Shown one piece after another: positions 45,930-57,536 of a stretch of 64,000 bases of DNA. The translations under genes and the position numbers were made by a program. The stretch lies in contig NW_006917101.1 of the NCBI RefSeq assembly GCF_000516985.1, forward strand, positions 2,348,834 through 2,412,833. The letters run 5' to 3'. Source of the stretch: Pestalotiopsis fici W106-1. Lineage: Eukaryota; Ascomycota; Sordariomycetes; Amphisphaeriales; Sporocadaceae. The notes under the pieces were generated by a model. The model saw only the letters and a list, made by a program, of their open reading frames with translations, had not been told where the DNA came from and made no database searches. The stretch's first letter is position 1, and every line of letters begins with the position of its first letter.

Positions 45930-48077
45930 ATGGCGCTCGGAAGTCTTGCGTTTGCGCAGCGACATGAGCGCACGCCGGACGAACGAGCTCTGGTCAGAAG
46001 ACTCGACATCTTCTTGATGACCTTTGGCTGCATCTCCCAAGGTGAGTTTCTTTCTCGGCCGATCAAGGCGGAAATGAAATAAATGATAAGATACAAGGTT
46101 GCTAACAAGTGCGCCCAAGTCATTAAATGTGAGTAACGATACTATCTCGACCATCAATCAGGCTTACTCATTATCTCCAAGATCTCGACCAGTCCAACAT
46201 CAGCAATGCCTATGTATCTGGCATGAAGGAAGACTTGGGCCTCGAAGGAAACGAGCTGAACTAGTGAGTTGGACCGCAAGTCGCCTCATCAAGCCCGGAT
46301 CAAGTGTCTGACCAAGCCGGTTCCCAGTTTCCAAACATATTTCAATGTTGCTTATTGTATCATGTTGGTCCCCTCACAAATCATCCTCACCTATGTACGA
46401 CCTAGTTATTGGCTTCCTGGTTTGGAAATTTGCTGGGGCGTCATTACAGGTTTGATTGCCATGACACATAATGCAAAGCAAGTCTATATTCTGCGCGTCT
46501 TCCTCGGCCTCTGCGAAAGCTCGGCCTGGCCCGGAATGATGACTCTTCTGAGTAAGTTTCGCCACATAGCCGCTCGATCGCATTCGCGTACATGGCGGCC
46601 CGGATGAATGTATGACTGACTGGCGATTCCAAAGTGTACTGGTATACGCCTAGCGAACTGGCCAAGAGAATGGGTTTCTATCATTCGTGCCAAGCGCTTG
46701 GCTCCATGATGTCGGGCGCCCTGCAAGTGGCTGTCATCAACACACTAGAGGGATCTCATGGCCTTGCTGGCTGGCGCTGGCTCTTTGTGATCAACGCCAT
46801 CATGACGGTCGTCGTCGGCCTGCTGGGTTTCTTCCTCCTACCCGACGTGCCCCATAACATCAACCCGCGAGCCTTCTGGTTCAAGAAGGAACACGCAAAA
46901 TTGGCCTTGGAGCGTCTCGACCGCTATGGCCGTACTTCGTCCAAGAAGATGACGTGGGCCGGAGCCAAGTAGGTTTTATGCGATAATTATGCGTGCTGAG
47001 GTTGCATGTGCTAATGTCATCCCAGGCGCACCTTTACCCACTGGGTTGTCTATGTTGTAGCCTCCATCTACATTGCCACGGTTCTCGCTCCCTGGGGATA
47101 CTCGTACTTCAACTTGTTCTTGAAGAGCTTGAAGAACCCCGACGGCACTGCAAGATGGACGACGTCCGAGGTGAATGCGATTCCGATTGCAGGCGGTGCG
47201 ATCAATGTTGTCTTTGGTGAGAGACAGTAATGTCCCACGACTCCAAGCTTCTGATAACTGACCCGTGGCCAGTCTGGATATGGGCAATACTTTCTGATCT
47301 CTTGAGGACGCGATGGACCCTCATCGTCACCCAAGGTATGACAAACTTCATGTTCTCGGCTTGACCGCTACTGACGGGATGCTCAGCTCTCATTGGTCTC
47401 GTGCCTTGTATTGCCATGACCATCTGGACGACGCATCCGGCCACTACTCCCTTGGCCACTGCCTACGCTGGGTATTTCCTTTCGTACCTTTCACTAGGAA
47501 CAGCGCCCCTGCTTTTTGCATGGCTGGCAGATATGTATGCTTGCCTCTTCCAACAGCTGGAGAAACCCCCCCCCCCCCCCCCCGACCCCGTGGCTCACAG
47601 AGAATATTTAGTCTCCCATCAGATGCCGAAGCGCGTACGCTCATTGTTGGATTCTCGGTCGCTGCATACTACGGCGTATCGGCGTGGTCTCAGGTTCTGG
47701 TTTGGCCCGCATCTCAGGCGCCCTATTGTACGTGGATCCCTCTCACGATGCGGCCCAAATCTCCTCGTAAACTGACTCGTCATAGACAAATACGGATGGC
47801 AAACGTCGATTGCCCTCTGGATATTCGTTATTGGCATGGTCTGCCTGCTTCGGTACATTGATGTCAAGCACCTTCTGTAAGTTGACCTTGCAAAGAGATT
47901 TTTTTTCTTTTCTCCGCACCAGAGTAACTTACTAGTCACAATAGCCCCCAGAGACGAGAGACCTTTTCGACGATTACTGGAGTGGATGGAAGTGATGCTG
48001 AGCACGGTGCATCAGAGCCCGGAGCAGCCAGCAAAGTCACGGCGCCCGAGGCGGTCAAGGCTGTGCCAGAGGCTTAA
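45930..48077 (+). CDS. MFS transporter, allantoate permease (Dal5/ACS) family
   Basis: A gene of about ten exons, roughly 490-500 aa. Exon 1 (45930-46041) gives [38 protein letters not shown] 9-nt microexon (46120-46128) completes VIKY before [20 protein letters not shown]. Later exons give [35 protein letters not shown] and [15 protein letters not shown], with about twelve hydrophobic segments in all. The acidic tail ends at a TAA at 48075-48077, chosen because that frame stays in phase across the last junction. An 18-base poly-C run (47566-47583) falls inside an intron. The family moves organic anions with protons. Divergence from the FAD oxidase suggests substrate uptake or product export in one pathway. 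Several internal exon ends are approximate. Confidence 0.85.
47566..47583. repeat. poly-C homopolymer (18 C)
   Basis: Eighteen consecutive C residues lie within an intron of the MFS gene, about 30 bases after its GTATGC donor (exon ends ...LAD). Such runs are prone to length error in replication and sequencing. Because it is intronic, length change should not alter the protein. Confidence 0.9.
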
Positions 48078-48530
48078 ATACCCCTGCATATTTGATGGTG
48101 GCGGTACATTCGGAGAGGTTGCATGCTCTTTATATACCCAGATAGGAGAAATGACCTTGCGTCACGTTCTTGGACAATGTTTTTGTCCAGAGGGGTGTTT
48201 ATGCAGGACACCAGAAATTATATTGGCACTAATTTATGTTGACATTCATGGTCGCTTTCCGGGGCTACTTTGCTTAAAGAATTGCACAAGGTTGTGTTTG
48301 AATACCCCAAAACTTAAAAGAGTTAACAGTCCCAAGCAAACCCTGACATGGTGTAAGTCCTGCTCGAGTAAAGTCGTGTGGCGGGTTGGGCAGCATGTAT
48401 AAAGAAAGTCGACCCTGGCGTCTCATCATCTTTGCCTTCTCTCCTTGACCGGATTTTTGACACTCCAGTTTCCCATTTTCACCTCTACAATACGTCCTAC
48501 ACCACCAATCTTTCATGGACAGTCAGCACA
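48078..48530. other. intergenic, copper transporter promoter side
   Basis: About 450 bases between the MFS and Ctr genes on the same strand. No other gene or clear copper-responsive element is identified by eye. Confidence 0.45.
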
Positions 48531-49240
48531 ATGGAATCAATGTTGGTGAGCCATACTGACCACACGTCGCATCATGGCAATCACAGCCACGCTGCTGATC
48601 ATAGTTGCAAAACCGAGGTAAGTCCATGGGTTGACAAGTCAACAGTCATACCTGAGAGGAGACTGGCCGATTCGTTGTGTTGCCTCAAAAAGGATCGTGA
48701 GATGTGCTAATCGCTAGACCTTGTTTGTTGCAGATGCTATGGAACTGGAATACCATCGATGCATGCTTCCTTCACCCGAGCTGGCACATTACCACAGAGG
48801 GAATGTTCATTGGAACATGCATAGGTGTCTTCTGTCTTGCGGTTGTCCCCGTGGCCATTGATGCGCTGATCAAAAGGTACAACCAGCGCTTGAGAACCCG
48901 GTTGGCCGGAGAGCGCTTTGGATCTGGGAAACCTAATATGACGCAGCGGCTAGTTAGGTCTCTTCTGTCGGCCCTTCTGTTGTTCCTTCATTATATCCTT
49001 ATGCTGTAAGAATTACACCCTCTTTGCTTTTTAAATCTCTCTCGTGTTATTCATGTCTTAACTGATTCTACACTCAATTCGTCATGCTGATTTCATACAA
49101 GACTCGTCATGCACTACAATGGATACATTATCATGTCCATCATCGCTGGCCATGCCACTGGAAAGTTCATGTTCGACCGCAAGGTTACTGGGACCGATAG
49201 CGGCAAGCGGCCTGAACAACCAATGGCCTCCCTAACGTAG
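48531..49240 (+). CDS. Ctr-family copper transporter
   Basis: Three exons (48531-48617, 48734-49005, 49102-49240) give 165 aa, the usual size for small fungal Ctr proteins. The N-terminus is His-rich (SHTDHTSHHGNHSHAADH), a metal-binding region. It is followed by MLWNWNTIDACFL and a first helix (GMFIGTCIGVFCLAVVPVAID), a charged loop, a second helix (LLSALLLFLHYILML) and a third (YNGYIIMSIIAGHATGKFMF). The GHATGKF segment sits where the GxxxG helix-packing motif lies in Ctr proteins. The family forms trimeric pores for Cu(I) at the plasma membrane or vacuole. All splice sites are canonical and in phase. Two in-frame ATGs lie close together; 48531 (MESMLVSHTD) is used. Confidence 0.88.
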
Positions 49241-49803
49241 AGCAGCCAAAGACTTGGAAATATGGGATTGGAATCAGATTTCTTTTGTGTAGGCTTGTCA
49301 CATGGGTAGGAGGATGCTTGGTAGTTTGGGTCATCTTGACGAGAATGCAAGAAGAGGACGAGTTCCTGCCAGCAACGTATCGTTGAAGATTGGACAAGAT
49401 GACATGTTAAATGCACAAAGTGCGCATCTGGGTCATTGTCGTGTTTCATCTACCAATAACCCATCAGGTCTGGATTTGATAGCCATCATACGACGTCTGT
49501 TGTGAGCTATGGGCTGCGCGAAGTTGCATGTACAATATATCGCGAATCCATGCCGTCGACGGGATAGAGAATGTCCGGCTTATGGCAGGTAGGTGAACAG
49601 AACAGGGTTGTTTGCCCCTCTCTGAATGCACTGCTGTGGCTCAAGCAGGCACTGATAGGCTATGAATGTTCGCTTTTGGGACTTCCCTTCTGGGCATTGG
49701 ACGAACGCGCTTATGCAAAGCCACATCGAAAGCGGTTTTTCCAATCTAGACTTCATTCCAAACAGATATTCCTTTTCCATGGCAATGCTGCTGCTGAAAA
49801 GCC
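49241..49803. other. intergenic, regulator promoter side
   Basis: About 560 bases between the Ctr stop and the regulator ATG. No supported gene or repeat is seen. Confidence 0.45.
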
Positions 49804-51924
49804 ATGGAGTCAGTACAAGCTCAAGCCAAGAAGCCAAAGGTCCGCACTGGATGTGTCACTGTAAGTCGAGCCCCTCCAAGCCCAACGGCGAGCTTCATGC
49901 GCAAACCCCGTGCAGTCAGTGCTGGCTCACATGTTTCAACAATGACGTTGCTTTGAACCATCTCTGACGATACCTCTTTTCGATAGTGGTAAGCAATTTC
50001 CTTGTCCTCGGTCCGCTTAGAGTCCGTACCTGGATGAAAGAAAGAGAACTGAGGGACGCACAATAGCAAGTAAGTCGCAATGATATCGGCCTCTGGCCTG
50101 ATTCAAAGCTTGTGTGGTTGGCATATCGCTAATGACTCGCCATGATAGAAAGCGAAGGATCAAGTGCGACGAGGTTTGTATAGCTACGCTGTCGTGAATC
50201 AGCAGAACCGTTTGGTAACAACTGTGGCAGGCAAAGCCGAGCTGCACTCGCTGCAACTCGGGCGGCCGTATCTGTGAGGGGTACAGTATTCCAGAGAGAA
50301 AGAAGCATGTTTTCAAGAAGAAGGCCAATATTAGGTTTTGGGGGGATGCCGAAAATGTAGCTCCTGCAGCTTTGAGACTCTTGCGACCTGTGGATGCAGG
50401 CGTTCACGGCACTCATGATGAGCGCCTGTTCTTTCATCGATTCGAAGTGAGCGTCAATGGGCTTCTACTTGGGAGTGGAACTCAGCGCTCAGCATTCTGG
50501 ACACGCCTCCTACCCCAGATTGCTCATTCAAATGAGGCTGTCAAGCATGCATTAATGGCCTTGAGCGCAGGGTTCCGGCTGATGGATTTTGAGAAATCGC
50601 AAAACGGTCCAGAACACGAGGGGCAAAGGACATCGGATCACTTTGTCCTCTTGCAATACAACAGATCCATACAGTTACTCAAGCGGCACACGGAGAAGGT
50701 GACATTTGAAAACCTAGAGATCATCTTGATCTGCTGCTTCGTCTTTGTCTGTCTAGAGACGGCTCGAGGCAACAACGAGGTAATGCAGATTCACCTGGCC
50801 AGAGGACTGGATATCATCAGAAACCTCGTCTCGACCGACTTTTTTCTCTTTTGCAACATAGAAGAGAGCGATGTGAGAGTCCCTCGGTTAGAAAGGGATG
50901 CACGCCGGCAAGGCTTTCGGCCATCTCGTCTGTCGAGGGGCGAGTGGAATCAGCTTCTGCGATATTTTGGTGAGTATGAGCTTGGAGCATACATATACAA
51001 CAAGGACAGTGTGCCCTCGATTAGCATGCGGATACTCGAGCTGGACGATCTCTTGGTAGCCGAGGTGCCCGAGTTTCGCAGCCAGGAAGATGTTTCTGCT
51101 GCCTACACGAACTGGACCTTCAACGTTTTTGCACTGCTGCATGAAACAGAGCCGTACAGAGGCAACGCTGAGTGGTGGTCACAGTCCAGGCAAAGCCATT
51201 TGTACACGAAAGTATTGTCATGGGGACGACAGCTCCAGCAGCGAGTAGAAGAGTTCATGGGTGGCCCACAAGGACCCAAGTCTGACGGGTCCATTGAGTA
51301 CTGCAAGGTTGGTGAGATATCGATAAAGACTGGCCCTTCTTGCTCCTTCTTCCACCATACTGACTGAGCATTGACTTGTAGCTCTTGATAGACAGAGCGC
51401 AGGGGCGTTCGTTGTTGCCAGCCGTGGAGTGGATGCCCTTCCGGTACACACGAGGACAGGTCTTTGAGGGCTACGAGGCGTTGCAAAGACAAACCGTGGA
51501 AGACTGGGAAGAAATCATCAGACACTTTGGCAGTCCTGATCGCGTTCCTGACTTGTTTCTGGGAGTGACGGGGATCCGAGCCATGATGCATTGCTCCATG
51601 TTTCATGCCTGCGATCCCGATACCAGGCGAAGATCCAGAGAGGTGGTCAGCTTCTTCAAGGGCAAGCAGATGCAAATGTTCCACGCGGCGACGATGCTGC
51701 AGTTGTTTGATGACAATGGGGTGGGTGAAGACGATTGGTTACTGCCAGGACAGGAGCTGTTCGAGTCTGGGGGATCCTGTTGGTTGATTGAGGACGAGAA
51801 TCGTGTCCCAGATCCGGCAGAGTCTGGGTACCCTGGGGTTCATGTCGTGTCTAGAGTGTTAGGGTCCCGCTTAGGGTCGGGGGAGTTCCGGTGTGCTAAC
51901 AGGCGTCTACATGCGTGCAAGTAG
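49804..51924 (+). CDS. Zn2Cys6 regulator with apparently broken zinc cluster
   Basis: ATG at 49804 gives MESVQAQAKKPKVRTGCVT, the classic lead into a GCxTC cluster. The rest of the cluster is present downstream (KRRIKCDE, intron 50177-50232 approximately, AKPSCTRCNSGGRICEGY), so five of six cysteines are visible. The second cysteine is not encoded by any splice I can make with GT...AG signals: the donor after ACT is canonical (GTAAGT) but leaves phase 0, while the next exon needs phase 2. A one-base loss near 49858-49862 or loss of the exon start would explain it. Downstream, a single long exon continues as VAPAALRLLRPVDAG and GAIHxx-free helical sequence to about 51310. After a further intron (about 51311-51380), LLIDRAQGRSLLPAVEW follows to the stop at 51924. 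Target unknown. Confidence 0.6.
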
Positions 51925-52772
51925 GCAGGGCACAACTGGGTTTATGAGTCCCATTTCATCTAGAAAGGTACGGGGAGTAAATGATTAGAAAGAAACAAGA
52001 ACAAGAAACAGTCAACTGTACGTGTGTACGTACATTACGTACAGTGTGACTTTGTTGCAGTGCGCTGTGGTTTATACATTGGTACCTACTAGGAAGGTGT
52101 GTGCAATACGTAAGGGATGACGGGACCTCGGGACTGACCATAACAACCAACTCAACCTATCCACCTAATTAGGGCGTTACCCGCCAGGCTAATGAAGCCA
52201 CATCAGCCCTATCTGCAACGCTAAATTGGTGGTATGGAGCACAAGGCATAGCACTAGCTATAGCAATAACTGCTTCGTGCTCTCATCCTCTCCATGTCTC
52301 TGTCCCTCTCGTTTTCGATGGCCCTTGATGATACTACACATCAGGAGCTCTCACGACACAATCGCGACCCGGAAATAGTACGCACATGACCACTCTCTAC
52401 CGGCCCGACGCAACGGTCCGAGAGTGGAGACAAAACATGGATGTTGGTTGGCATGTTGGCTTCCCAACCAACCAACCAACCAATCCCCTCCTCCCGTGGA
52501 ACCCTCGGCAATGTTGGCGCGGAGAGAACGAGGCAACAGAATGGCCGACTACAGTCAGATAGCAGGTAGCCTCAATCTACCTACAGTCTCATTGCTAGAC
52601 AAACCAAGACACGTCTGCTGCGACCCGAAAGCAACAGTGATATCAGAAGTCTTATCCCATACGTGCTCAGACACTCTCAGCACCTAGCCCAAAGAGGTGT
52701 GTCACGGGCTCATTGTATACGCGCAGGTTTCGGCCAAGACAGTTGCTCCTCTCCCGCAAGGACTCCGCAAAC
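51925..52772. promoter_or_regulatory. intergenic with (CCAA)5 run and inverted TTGG partner
   Basis: This is the promoter side of the next gene. A tandem CCAA run of five copies lies at 52464-52483 and ends in CCAAT. TTGGTTGG-type sequence sits just upstream at about 52444-52458, so the two arms could pair as a hairpin. CCAAT is the Hap-complex site in fungi. No gene is supported here. Confidence 0.5.
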
Positions 52773-54928
52773 ATGGCCTCTTCGATTGGTCACAACCACG
52801 AAGCGAGCGCTGAAAACCAGGATAAATCACCGTCACAAGGATCCAGGGACTTGGTCATCTCTTGGTTAGACAAAGTTTATCTGCACGCGAGAAATGCTGA
52901 GACCCAATCTATATTCAGCACTGCCGCCCCTTCCGTGCCAGTCCCGATGGCAAGCAGCCCGGGCCGAGAAGGCATGTTTGCGGCACAGCGGGACGGCAAC
53001 ACACTCTGCTTGCCTGCCGGTGCCCATACTCATCAGGGGCCCGCAGCTCTAAATCCTCTTGCCCACTGCTATAGACTGCGGGACGATGGTGTTGCTATCG
53101 AGGCTCCGGGCCATCCCTTCACCTGTGCTTGCTCGGACAACGCGCGCCTTCATTCTGCAAGAGAGTCGGAATCACCAACCACTCCTGTACCTACTGAAGC
53201 TTGCCTGTATCCCCCCATCCCACAGAGTGACAAGCGCGAAATATATCTGAATCTTGCCATGCAACACTCCGCGGGTATATTCTACCCCCTGGAAGGCCAT
53301 CGTATAATGTCGCACAACCCCCTGAAACTGAACAAGTACCGTGCACGCCTCCTCAACACACCACTTGCCCTCGAGTCTGTGCTTGCAGTTGGAGCATTAA
53401 TGCACCCGGAAGGATCCGGTGCGTCCTTTGCTGCTGCACACGCCGCCTTTATCGATCATATGATATCCGACTGCATTAGCGAGGGTACGTTCAAGTCTGA
53501 TTTGATGAAGCATTTGATTCTACAGTGAGTACTCCCCAGAGAGAGAACCAGCAAGATGTCTCCCTTGCTTGCATACAGCACTTTGATTTTATCGTATGCC
53601 CCAGTTCATGGCATTTCTTTTTCTTTTTGGCTCCGCCGACACGTGATCTTCTACAAGAATCACCCTTTATACTCCCATGGAATATTCCAGCTCTTGACGG
53701 GCAGAGTGTTAAGCTGACGTGATGTGACAAGGGCTTCTCATTCTCTTTCAGCCCTCTATGTAGGTACATCCACCCTACTTTTCAGGAAGCGCTTTGGTAT
53801 TGACCTGTTCCTTGTTGTCTATAGATTGGCCTGGGCGATTCAGCCGCATTAAATGCCCACACGCAAAGCATTCAGAAGTACATCGATTCAGAAGATGCTC
53901 TGGTCGTAACAGATCCACATGACTTGACAAAAGCGCGAACGTGAGAACAATTTCCCCGCTATATTACTGCTTTTTTCTTTTCTTTTTTTTTTTTTTTTCA
54001 ATCCTGCTTTCTTGGTCATTCATACTCACTGCTGGTACTCTCTTCCAGAAGCGTTATTGACAGAATCATTCTCACCGGACTACCCCAAGAGCACATTCCC
54101 CGAAGGTTTCAGCTTTTGCCATGTCTTTTGGCACCCGAAAACATTGGGCTGATAATCGGCACCCTCCGTCCACGGTTGCAAGCATGTCAAATTCACAACG
54201 ATCCTACCGACAACATCATCGCGGCCTGTATCTTCATTTGGACCATGGGAGAAGCCAAAACACGCGGCTTCGGGGAAACATTTGAACCAGAAAACGTCAT
54301 GGAGGACTACGATTGCCTTCAAATCGACCTGCTCACCTCGCCCCGTCTGCTTCGCACCGCCACATCTCCATCGACCCCCGAGAGCTTTCAGAACAGCTCA
54401 CCATCCACAGGCAGCTCTACTCACCAGGAACCTCTAGAGGCTTTTGAGGATGCTGTCCGAATTGCAACGCTACTATGTCTCCGTGCTGCGACGCTGCAAA
54501 CCCATCCTATGGCCAAGCAGAGTTACTCGATGCTTCTGGACCGCTTAATTGATCGTCTTAGGATTATTCTTGAGTGGATATACCCAGACACATATGACTC
54601 TGCATATGTCAATCCAATGCTCCTCCACGAGCAGCATGGCCAGGGAGCAATACTATCTATGAGTAGTGCAAGGCCATTCCTGATCTGGATGTCCATGATT
54701 GGCTACCAGCTCTCCGTTTACTATGGCCTCTACCACCAAGGTTGGAGTTACCATCACTCAGAGGGCTGTATCTATCTCAAAGTTCTGGTCGCCATGGGCA
54801 TATGCGACGCTGCCGATGTTGACCACTGCACCAAGGATGATGTGGTGATATTCGACATGTTGAATCTAAATTGGGCCACGGACTATAAACGAAAATCTTT
54901 CGAAATGCTCCGATGGATCGTCAATTGA
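52773..54928 (+). CDS. fungal transcription-factor-like protein without a visible DNA-binding domain
   Basis: ATG at 52773 (MASSIGHNHEASAENQ). The first exon runs to about 53522 and contains YLNLAMQHSAGIFYPLEGHR and LALESVLAVGALMHPEG, which match the helical regulatory part of fungal C6 regulators (PF11951-like). Later exons begin at about 53826 (IGLGDSAALNAHTQSIQKYI) and 54051 (SVIDRIILTGLPQEHIPRRF) and run to a stop at 54926. The last exon has FLIWMSMIGYQLSVYYGLY near its end. No CX2C cluster precedes the helical part. The exon structure between 53523 and 53825 is unresolved, because simple joins break frame or leave a one-base mismatch. A pyrimidine run at 53973-53999 precedes a splice acceptor. 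It may be a regulator that lost or never had a zinc cluster. Confidence 0.6.
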
Positions 54929-55856
54929 GGCAGCTGGCTTGAAATGCCTCTTCACACACCGCCATGCCTCCTAGAAATTATCGAACGAGCGTGGGGACTT
55001 CAAGAACAAATATCTCTTTTGTCATTTCTCCAGCCAATTGATAAAGCGAACAGTCCGAAAGATGCAAACGAATAAACGCCGATCCCATTCGTTATTTTTG
55101 GCAGTCCTGCAGATGCAATGTCTTGCTTTCGGATATCTCCAAATAACAACAACCTTGGAAGTTAAGGACTTGGTTTCGACCCCTGGTAGCCCCTGCATTT
55201 ATGATTAAACCCATTGGAATGGACGAGCCGGACTTTTGCAGCTGTCTTCAGCGATCCAGATCCCCCAATCGAAAAGACAAAACATGATTCCCCATTGGTC
55301 CAATTGATCTTTGGGAACTTTTTGAGATCTTGGGCGGCTCCACCTGGTATACTAATACACACGTAATCCCAGTAGAAATTGGGGGCTTGCACTCGCCCCT
55401 GGCGCTGATGAATTTATCGGGTTCGCTTTCTTGTAAACTGGTCCACTGATAGAAGTCCAACAGTGGCTTGCACTTACCATCAGCTTTCATTCATACCGTA
55501 AGACCTCGCCAGTCGTGGCGCAGGCACCGGGTTAAGAGATCAACAGTCAGCCCTACCCACTCAGCTAAAGAGCGGGCCGCATGGGGCCCAGGGTTCAATC
55601 CTTCAGGGGAATATACGATAGCGAGACCGTAACCGCCAGTCTCTGTTTACGAAGATGATACTAGGTATGGCTGAAGATTATGATGCGAATGAAGCTGTTG
55701 TTATATCGTCATCGAGGGCAAAGTTATTCGAAAGGCCGGCTTTCAAAGGATAAATATCAGAATGTTTCGCCAACGACAAGACCATTTCCCCCCCTCTAAT
55801 CCCAACAGCATTACACACGCAAACAGCATCTGTCAAGAGCCCATCCATTCACGAAC
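54929..55856. other. intergenic, promoter side of secreted protein
   Basis: About 930 bases with no supported protein gene. On the minus strand at about 55535-55575, TAGCTGAGTGGGTAGGGC resembles a tRNA D-arm/A box, but a matching T-arm and acceptor stem are not found, so no tRNA is called. Confidence 0.45.
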
Positions 55857-57536
55857 ATGAAGACCGCCGCAGTTTTCACCACTTTTGCGGCCATCGCAAG
55901 TGGCCTGCCAGCAAATTGCACACAGACAACATGCCCAACTGCGCAAGAAGCAACCTCTTTTTCCTTGACGGTATAGATAATTTCCTGCTCGACATCTAGA
56001 GACCTGCAGCTAATCTCGTACGCACGCAGTATGGAATACCTCTCTTGGCGTTTCAGCAGCTCTATAGCACACAACAAGAGGGTGCGGACGCTCCTGTTGT
56101 CAATCAGCTCGTGGCGAATACAGAGCTCACAACTCCAAACGATACGGCCGTCATTTCCCCCAATGTAGATACGCTGTACTCGGTCGTGATCTATGACATC
56201 TCTCACCAGGACCTTGAGTTGGTCGTCGGCGATGTACCCGCCGACAGATACTACAGTGTAGCCTTGTACACACCGTAAGATGCCGCCATAGCCTTGCCGC
56301 CTCGTTGCTGTCGCCGGGAAAATGCTCATTATGCTGTACAGTTACGGGGAAAACTATGTTACCTTTGGCGCCCTGACCGACGCGAGCGCTGGTACTTATC
56401 TCCTGACTCCCGCTCAATCCTTCAACACAAGCGGCACAGTGCAGGCAGATTCCACAGGGCGCTACGCGGGAATTATCCATGTCCCAAACACATTTGGCAC
56501 AGCAATGATTCGCATACTTCTCAAGAATGCAGAGGGAGACATCGCTGTCGTCAATGAAATCCAGGATGGATTCTCGGCGGCTCTTGTGAACCGTACCGGC
56601 GAGCCCGTTGGACCACAACTGACCGATGACGTGTTTAGCAATTCGTCGAGCTCGCAGCCTGAATACATTATGGATCTTACAGCCCGATTCGCGCACATGG
56701 TGCCAAAGACACTGGGTGGTGAGATTGTTCCTGTCCAAACCACTGCAACCCTGATGGCCGCTGGCGTTGATCCAAAGAGCGGCACCTACGCAAAACCAGC
56801 ATGTGTCAACCTTACACAAGCATATACCTCTTCTCAGGGAGCCATGATGTCTGCGGGTGAATCGAACGCAACCAGCACTGACCTCGGTAATGGCTGGAAG
56901 ATGTACAACTCTGAGTACATTGGCACCTATGGAACACACTATGCAATTCGCGCATACTTTGCACAGGAGGCTTACTTGGCAATGGTTAACACGGAAGCCT
57001 TGTATCCATTCTACACTGAGAGCATCTTCTCACTTGGAACCAACGAATCGTACCGTATGCAATTTTCCGGAAAGCCACAGCTCGAAGATGTTGGTTTCTG
57101 GAGCGTCACCATGTACAGCGCCGAAGGGTACTTGTTTGAGAACGCGATTGATCGTTACACTATTGGCGATCGCAGCAACCTTACTTACCCAGACGGAACA
57201 TTGGTGTACGGGTCCGACGTTAACTCGACCTTTGAAGTCCTCGTTCAGGGCGCTACTCCACCTGACGAATATATTTCCAAGTGAGTACCAAGTATCAAAA
57301 CATGACCTAAAAGAAGCTCTAGACTAATACTGAACAAACACAGCTGGCTTCCATCGCCACCAAATGGCAGCGACTTTATCATGTTGCGTAAGTGAAGTCT
57401 TGCCTTATTAGGCCTCAAGGAAAGCGATTCACCTGCTTACATGTCTTTGTTAGTGCGCTACTATGCACCAGGAGACTCTCTTCGTAAAGGAGACTACACC
57501 TTCCCTCATCTTGAGCCCGGCGCTGCCGTTGTGTAG
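55857..57536 (+). CDS. secreted DUF1254/DUF1214 domain protein
   Basis: The gene has at least five exons. ATG at 55857 opens a signal peptide (MKTAAVFTTFAAIASGLPA) followed by NCTQTTCPTAQ. Exon 2 (about 56035-56276) carries YGIPLLAFQQLY and TTPNDTAVISPNVDTLYSVV, the DUF1254 hallmark TPNNDTxYS-like stretch. The long third exon (about 56336-57281) ends in ATPPDEYISK and holds DUF1214 marks (YRMQFSGKPQLEDVGFWSVT, SAEGYLFENAIDRYTIGDRS). Short last exons give NWLPSPPNGSDFIMLL and RYYAPGDSLRKGDYTFPHLE. Several NxS/T sites suggest N-glycosylation. The family is widespread in fungi and bacteria and has no settled biochemical role. The exact second and third exon borders are approximate. Confidence 0.85.

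Noticed and set aside
47536..47612. Poly-C run as a frameshift in the MFS gene
   Set aside because: The run lies between a GTATGC donor and a TTTAG acceptor, and the joined exons stay in frame.
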